Part shown: in pieces, positions 13,593 through 16,822 of the stretch
How the letters are laid out: the number at the start of each line of letters is the position of its first letter
Numbering within the stretch: position 1 is the first letter of the stretch
Assembly: GCA_900766795.1 (NCBI GenBank)
Contig: CAAFWX010000110.1
Span: forward strand, 1 to 16,822
Source: Oscillospiraceae bacterium
GTDB taxonomy: Bacteria > Bacillota_A > Clostridia > Oscillospirales > Ruminococcaceae
Direction of reading: 5' to 3'
Length of the DNA: 16,822 nucleotides
Position numbers and translations under genes: made by a program
The notes under the pieces: generated by a model
Told to the model about the DNA's origin: nothing
The model's database searches: none
Seen by the model: the letters and a program-made list of their open reading frames with translations, nothing else

Positions 13593-14417
13593 TCAGTCAC
13601 CGAGCCGCGCAAGAATTGCTTCGGCAATAAGCCTCCCCGCCGTTTTCGGTGAAAACTTCCCCGGAAGCCCCGCCGCGTGAATGTATTTTATCCCCAGCGC
13701 ATTGCAGCGGGATTCCGTCGGTTCGCTCGGCAGGGTTGCAAGCTCCATGAATACCGCGCCCCTGCTCATTGCCGCAAAATGTTCCTCGGAAAACAGCCGC
13801 GCAGGGACGGTGTTGATGATGTAATCCGCCTTGCCGCAGATGTCCTCAAGCTTTGTTGGAAGCACCGCGCTTATGCCGTCAAGACGTGCCAGGGCACGCT
13901 GCTCCGCGCTTCTCGCACACACGACAGGCTCTGCGCCGAACGCCTTAAGCAGCCGCGCCATAGCCCTGCCGCACCGCCCAAAGCCCGTTACCAGCGCCCG
14001 CGCGCCGAAAAGCGAGCCTTCCGTGCTCTGAATCAGCAGCGCCGCGGCAGCCTCGGCGGTGAGCGCCGCGTTTTTCAGCATAAGCGGCTCATCGGCGGAA
14101 TAATCCGTCAGGCGCCAACCATGCAGGGCGCAAAGCCGCGAAAGCTCTGCGCAGGTTCCTGCCGCGAAAATCTCCGCCCCCTGCTCGGCGTAATCCTCAA
14201 GAACCGAAAGCGGAACGGGTTTCTCCGAAAACGGCGCGGTTATGCTGCTTCCATCACGCGAAACGGGCATGGGAAGCACCACCCGTCCGTATTTGCCAAT
14301 CGGCTCGGGGTACACCCCGCCCTGCCCCATTCTGTCGCATACATACCGCTGTGCTATTATCTGCTGCGCGTAAATTATGCGCTTGTCGCCGCCGATAAAC
14401 AGAAATCTGTCGTCCAT
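13593..14417 (-). CDS. dpaA: dipicolinate synthase subunit A (SpoVFA)
   Basis: DpaA is the NAD(P)-binding subunit of dipicolinate synthase, which with DpaB converts a lysine-pathway intermediate (dihydroxytetrahydrodipicolinate) to dipicolinic acid. The 274-residue protein has the DpaA N-terminal domain beginning FLFIGGDKRIIYAQQI (about 6-21) and a Rossmann domain with ALVTGFGRCGRAMARLLKAFGA (about 141-162, GxGxxG at 145-150). Later come DYIINTVPARLF and the C-terminal AAGLPGKFSPKTAGRLIAEAIL. It is slightly shorter than the usual length of about 295. ATG at 14415-14417 follows a run of G (GGGGGGGAA) that can serve as the ribosome binding site. It forms an operon with dpaB and indicates that the host makes endospores. 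Confidence 0.95.
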   Translation of the reverse strand: MDDRFLFIGGDKRIIYAQQIIAQRYVCDRMGQGGVYPEPIGKYGRVVLPMPVSRDGSSITAPFSEKPVPLSVLEDYAEQGAEIFAAGTCAELSRLCALHGWRLTDYSADEPLMLKNAALTAEAAAALLIQSTEGSLFGARALVTGFGRCGRAMARLLKAFGAEPVVCARSAEQRALARLDGISAVLPTKLEDICGKADYIINTVPARLFSEEHFAAMSRGAVFMELATLPSEPTESRCNALGIKYIHAAGLPGKFSPKTAGRLIAEAILARLGD

Positions 14418-14445
14418 CGAAATTCCCCCCCAACGCTTTTGCTAC

Positions 14446-14473
14446 ATTGTATGCCGCGCGGGGAATTTTGGTT
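14446..14473 (-). promoter_or_regulatory. possible sigma-K-like promoter of dpaA-dpaB
   Basis: On the minus strand AACC (14470-14473) is 16 bases upstream of CATACAAT (14446-14453), close to the mother-cell sigma-K pattern AC-N16-CATAnnnTA, about 30 bases before dpaA. In Bacillus subtilis spoVF is transcribed by sigma-K, so the site fits the gene. The boxes are short and a chance match is possible. Confidence 0.42.
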
Positions 14474-14480
14474 TATTACT

Positions 14481-14517
14481 CCTCGCGAAAACGCGGGGAT
14501 TTTCTCTCCCCGCGAGG
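14481..14517 (-). other. nested, mutually exclusive hairpins upstream of dpaA
   Basis: Arms 14492-14499 and 14507-14514 (CGCGGGGA/TCCCCGCG) form a perfect eight-pair stem, followed on the minus strand by TTTT, so it resembles a weak second terminator after the antiporter. Arms 14481-14487 and 14511-14517 (CCTCGCG/CGCGAGG) form a competing seven-pair stem. It lies between the antiporter terminator and the proposed dpaA promoter. Confidence 0.5.
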
Positions 14518-14530
14518 GTTCTCCGAGTGC

Positions 14531-14561
14531 AAAAAAAGCGCCCAACGTTTCCGTCGGGCGC
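14531..14561 (-). terminator. rho-independent terminator of the antiporter gene
   Basis: Arms 14538-14547 and 14552-14561 form a ten-pair GC-rich stem with one mismatch and a four-base loop, followed on the minus strand by seven T (14531-14537). It lies about 27 bases after the antiporter stop. Confidence 0.9.
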
Positions 14562-14587
14562 AAAGTCTTGTTATTAATTCGTGAACG

Positions 14588-15823
14588 TCAGTATTCTGCG
14601 GGAACCTCGTCCGTTTCCGCATGGTCGGGATGACCGTCGCCCGAATCCCCGCCGGGCAGTGCCTCGCCCTTGTACAACAGTTTCAGGCAAATCGGCGAAG
14701 CCACCGACGAGCAGATTATCAGCAGGATAACGCTGGTGAAGTACTCAGGGCTAACCATTCCCACCGCAAGCCCCTTTTGCGCAACAATCAGCGCAACCTC
14801 GCCGCGCGTCATCATGCCGACGCCAACCTTGAGAGCGTCGCGGTTTCCGAATCTCCAAAGCTTCGCCATAAGACCGCAGCCGATGATTTTCGTCACCAGA
14901 GCCACCGCCACAAAGGCAAGCGAGAACCACAGCAGGTCAATCGTGAATCCGTCAAACTTTGTTTTCAGACCGATACTTGCAAAGAATACGGGACCGAACA
15001 GCATGTAGCTGCTTATGTCCATCTTGCCCGCGATGTATTCAGCGTCGCGCAGGTTGCACAGAATGATTCCCGCAACATAAGCGCCCGTGATGTCCGCAAT
15101 GCCGAAGAAATACTCCGCGCAGTATGCCATCGTGAAGCACAGCGCAAGTCCGAAAATGGGAATACGCCGCTGATGGAAGTATTTTTTGTCCATCACCTTA
15201 AACAGCAGGTAAACCAGAAGCCCCACAACAATGCTGAACAGAATGAACAAAACGGTTTTGATTATTACGTCCAGCGGCTTTGAGTCAGCGTCCTTGAAGC
15301 CGATGACAAAGGTAAGCACGATGATTCCGATTACGTCGTCGATGATAGCGGAGCTTAGGATAATTGTACCCACTTTTCCCTTCAGGTGCCCCAGCTCGCG
15401 CAGCGTCTGCACTGTTATGCTGACGGAGGTTGCCGTCATAATCGTGCCGATGAAAACGGCGCGGAAAAACTCCTCCGAGCCAATCGGGGCAAACCCGAAG
15501 AACGCGGAATACAGCAGATAACCTCCCGCCAGAGGGACAAACACGCCCGCGCAGGCAATCGTCACCGCAACAGGACCCGTCTTGACAAGCTCCTTTAGGT
15601 TGGTTTCAAGACCCGCGGAGAACATCAGCAAAACAACGCCTACCTCCGCCATGGTGGTAATAAACGAGCTTTCGTCCACAATTCCCAGCAGCGACGGACC
15701 AATCAGCAGTCCCGCAACAATCTGCCCCACAACCTGCGGCGCTTTGAGCTTTTTCGCCGCAAGCCCGAAAATCTTTGCCGCAATTATGATTATCGCAAGG
15801 TCCTTAAAGCAATCATATGTCAT
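14588..15823 (-). CDS. cation:proton antiporter, CPA2 (Kef/NapA-like) family
   Basis: An integral membrane protein of 411 residues that probably exchanges Na+ or K+ for H+. About 12-13 hydrophobic helices are visible. Family marks are VVGQIVAGLLIGPSLLG (about 31-47), EVGVVLLMFSAGLETNL (about 60-76), the ion-binding pair Asp162-Asp163 in SSAIIDDVIGIIVL, and ADITGAYVAGIILC in the second half. The C terminus after the last helix is a short acidic tail (GGDSGDGHPDHAETDEVPAEY) with no TrkA-N/RCK domain, unlike full-length Kef. ATG at 15821-15823 is chosen because GGGGGTG lies six bases upstream; an in-frame TTG nine codons earlier lacks a clear site. It is a single-gene unit between its own promoters and terminator. 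The ion preference cannot be told from sequence. Confidence 0.88.
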   Translation of the reverse strand: MTYDCFKDLAIIIIAAKIFGLAAKKLKAPQVVGQIVAGLLIGPSLLGIVDESSFITTMAEVGVVLLMFSAGLETNLKELVKTGPVAVTIACAGVFVPLAGGYLLYSAFFGFAPIGSEEFFRAVFIGTIMTATSVSITVQTLRELGHLKGKVGTIILSSAIIDDVIGIIVLTFVIGFKDADSKPLDVIIKTVLFILFSIVVGLLVYLLFKVMDKKYFHQRRIPIFGLALCFTMAYCAEYFFGIADITGAYVAGIILCNLRDAEYIAGKMDISSYMLFGPVFFASIGLKTKFDGFTIDLLWFSLAFVAVALVTKIIGCGLMAKLWRFGNRDALKVGVGMMTRGEVALIVAQKGLAVGMVSPEYFTSVILLIICSSVASPICLKLLYKGEALPGGDSGDGHPDHAETDEVPAEY

Positions 15824-15885
15824 TCCGACACCCCCATATATTTCACCCAAAACAGGCAGCTATACCCTGCCATGCAACATTCATT

Positions 15886-15914
15886 ATTATAAATCCTTTT
15901 GAATAAATCTTCAA
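15886..15914 (-). promoter_or_regulatory. downstream promoter (P2) of the antiporter gene
   Basis: The -35 box TTGAAG (15909-15914) is 17 bases from TATAAT (15886-15891) on the minus strand, about 60 bases before the antiporter start. The -35 matches four of six positions and the -10 is perfect. Confidence 0.6.
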
Positions 15915-15972
15915 GCCCAAAACTCCACAATATTTCAAAAGCATACCCGCATATTTTCAGCTATTTTAAGGG

Positions 15973-16001
15973 ATAATAACCCAAAAACCGCGAATTGTCA
16001 A
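15973..16001 (-). promoter_or_regulatory. upstream promoter (P1) of the antiporter gene
   Basis: A perfect -35 TTGACA (15996-16001) is separated by 17 bases from TATTAT (15973-15978) on the minus strand. Together with P2 it gives tandem promoters for the antiporter. The -35 box is only 45 bases from the start codon of the divergent plus-strand gene, so the two genes may share regulatory sequence. Confidence 0.75.
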
Positions 16002-16045
16002 ATCAAAGATACGGCGGACAGCCCCCGCCGCGAAAGGAGCAAGCC

Positions 16046-16516
16046 ATGAAAAGCAGGGAGCGCACCCTGGCGTGCGTTACGAGCGGACATGTTCTGTCCG
16101 CAAACGAGCTGAAGCCGCGAAAGCAGGGCTTCGGATATGCGGTGATTCCCCTGAGCGGGGGGATTTTCCGACTTTGGCGCAGGCTAATCCGCCGCGAAAC
16201 GCTCCCGCTGTGCTCCCCTGCCTCGGGGACAGTGACCGGGCGCGCGGACGATAAGCAGCTGACCCTGCGGACGGGCGACGGCGTGCTGATGTCGGTGAAA
16301 ATAAACGGAGAGGGCTTCATCACAGCCGAGGTGGGAAGCAGACTTGCCCGCGGCGAGCAGCTTGGCACTGCGCCGATTGGCGCTTCGGCGCTTGTATTGT
16401 TCGAGAATCCCGAGGAGATAACGGAGTTTCATATCTGCACGGGCTTTCGCCGACGCGGCTCCCGAGCAGCTTTCTACCGCATAACCTGGGAGCGTCCTAC
16501 GGCAGAGGAGGAATAA
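16046..16516 (+). CDS. degenerate PTS EIIA-glucose-like protein lacking the active-site histidine
   Basis: A 156-residue protein with the outline of a glucose-type EIIA domain. Residues 28-35 (GFGYAVIP) match the GxGxAIxP strand, and 58-63 (SPASGT) match the SPxSGxV turn. Residues 72-91 (LTLRTGDGVLMSVKINGEGF) match the region that in real EIIA proteins reads roughly LKSDDGxxxLIHxGxDTVxLxGEGF. The phospho-accepting His is replaced by Ser83, the second His by a Lys/Gln region near 70, and the loop after it is deleted, so phosphotransfer looks impossible. A basic insertion (FRLWRRLIRR, 41-50) and a non-homologous tail follow the pattern. ATG at 16046 is chosen because AAAGGAG lies six bases upstream, although the frame is open further back. 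It is the only plus-strand gene here, divergent from the antiporter. Role unknown; a carbohydrate-linked regulatory or binding protein is speculation. Confidence 0.6.
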   Translation: MKSRERTLACVTSGHVLSANELKPRKQGFGYAVIPLSGGIFRLWRRLIRRETLPLCSPASGTVTGRADDKQLTLRTGDGVLMSVKINGEGFITAEVGSRLARGEQLGTAPIGASALVLFENPEEITEFHICTGFRRRGSRAAFYRITWERPTAEEE

Positions 16517-16548
16517 AATCATTCCACGTCTGTCCGTATTACTTTGCC

Positions 16549-16557
16549 GATACAAGG
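16549..16557. repeat. left 9-base direct repeat (target duplication)
   Basis: GATACAAGG here is repeated exactly at 16711-16719, flanking the miniature element on both sides, as expected for a target-site duplication made on insertion. Confidence 0.75.
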
Positions 16558-16710
16558 CACGGAAATCAATTTTGCATTTTTCTTGCATATTGTTTGGTGT
16601 AGGGGCAACCTTTGGTCGCCTGCCCGTGCTGCAAATACTGCGTAAAGTGGGCGACCACAGGTCGCCCCTACAATGATTTGTTATTCTTTAGGAAGAAATT
16701 GATTTCCGTA
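16558..16710. mobile_element. miniature inverted-repeat element, non-autonomous
   Basis: A 153-base stretch bounded by perfect 14-base terminal inverted repeats ACGGAAATCAATTT (16559-16572) and its complement (16696-16709), and by 9-base direct repeats GATACAAGG immediately outside. It holds no transposase and no credible coding region, so it would need a transposase supplied elsewhere. A 9-base duplication is typical of several IS families (for example IS4-like), but the family cannot be fixed from this copy. It lies 32 bases after the EIIA-like gene and its hairpins could also end that transcript. Confidence 0.75.
16598..16672. repeat. palindromic core of the miniature element (REP-like)
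   Basis: Two arms of about 23 bases, TGTAGGGGC(A/G)ACC... (16598-16620) and its inverted partner (16649-16672), pair with few mismatches. Each arm is itself a hairpin: GGGCGACC-aca-GGTCGCCC (16649-16667) is a perfect eight-pair stem, and the left arm has the same form with one mismatch. GTAGGGGCGACC-type units recur in dispersed copies in some bacterial genomes. Confidence 0.8.
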
Positions 16711-16719
16711 GATACAAGG
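16711..16719. repeat. right 9-base direct repeat (target duplication)
   Basis: GATACAAGG, the exact partner of 16549-16557 on the other side of the miniature element. Confidence 0.75.
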
Positions 16720-16750
16720 GCAACACCGCACAATTACCGGCTACCGCCTT

Positions 16751-16822
16751 TGCCCAGCAACGGCTTCGCCTTATGCCCAGCAACGGCTTCGCCTTATGCC
16801 CAGCAACGGCTTCGCCTTATGC
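16751..16822. repeat. tandem array of a 23-base unit, cut by the window edge
   Basis: Three identical, contiguous 23-base units start at 16751, 16774 and 16797, and a fourth begins at 16820 and runs off the window. The unit opens TGCCCAGCAACGG and contains the small inverted repeat GGC-TTC-GCC. A degenerate partial copy (CGGCTACCGCCTT) precedes the array at about 16738-16750. There are no spacers, so it is a tandem repeat (minisatellite), not CRISPR. Total copy number cannot be seen. Confidence 0.9.

Noticed and set aside
15949..15980. Forespore sigma-F/G-like boxes (GCATA-N16-GGGATAATAA) before the EIIA-like gene
   Set aside because: The -10 half matches poorly and it overlaps the antiporter P1 promoter; too weak to call.
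16738..16822. CRISPR array
   Set aside because: The 23-base units are directly adjacent without spacers, and no cas genes are in the window.

Overview
The window looks like the chromosome of a motile, endospore-forming member of the Clostridia. The evidence is a Gram-positive-type flagellar operon in the order flgB-flgC-fliE-fliF-fliG-fliH-fliI-fliJ-fliK-flgD-(TIGR02530-type protein)-flgE, a dpaA-dpaB dipicolinate synthase pair that is normally found only in spore formers, strong GGAGG ribosome binding sites, frequent TTG starts, and 17-base-spaced sigma-A promoters in AT-rich gaps. An Oscillospirales/Ruminococcaceae-type organism is my best guess, but the genus cannot be read from this sequence.

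Layout. Positions 1-9832 (all minus strand) hold the start of a flagellar basal body/hook operon read right to left: proximal rod (FlgB, FlgC), MS-ring adaptor and ring (FliE, FliF), rotor switch (FliG), type III export ATPase and its regulators (FliH, FliI, FliJ), hook-length ruler (FliK), hook cap (FlgD), a small conserved flagellar-operon protein, and the first 37 codons of the hook protein FlgE, which runs off the left edge. Gaps are 17-97 bases and nearly every gene has its own clear ribosome binding site. A sigma-A-like promoter (9923-9957) lies upstream of flgB. Positions 9833-10280 are an AT-rich gap with this promoter, a leader hairpin, an inverted repeat and the terminator of the next gene.

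Positions 10281-12602 hold two single-gene units, both minus strand, each with its own promoter and rho-independent terminator: a secreted transglutaminase-like protein with two chitobiase/hexosaminidase C-terminal-type repeats, and an APH/choline-kinase-fold phosphotransferase whose catalytic Asp is replaced by Glu. Positions 12893-14473 hold dpaA-dpaB (spore-core dipicolinic acid synthesis), with a strong terminator and a possible sigma-K-like promoter. Positions 14531-16001 hold a CPA2-type cation/proton antiporter with tandem sigma-A promoters and a terminator.

The only plus-strand gene, 16046-16516, encodes a small, degenerate EIIA-glucose-like protein in which the phospho-accepting histidine is replaced. 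Beyond it lie a 153-base non-autonomous element (14-base terminal inverted repeats, 9-base target duplication, palindromic core) and a tandem array of a 23-base unit that runs off the right edge.

Most of the window is conventional. The least explained parts are the right-hand 800 bases (EIIA-like gene, miniature element, tandem array), the altered phosphotransferase, and a FlgD with an apparent internal duplication and an acidic tail. I see no RNA genes, no CRISPR array and no clearly new multi-gene system.
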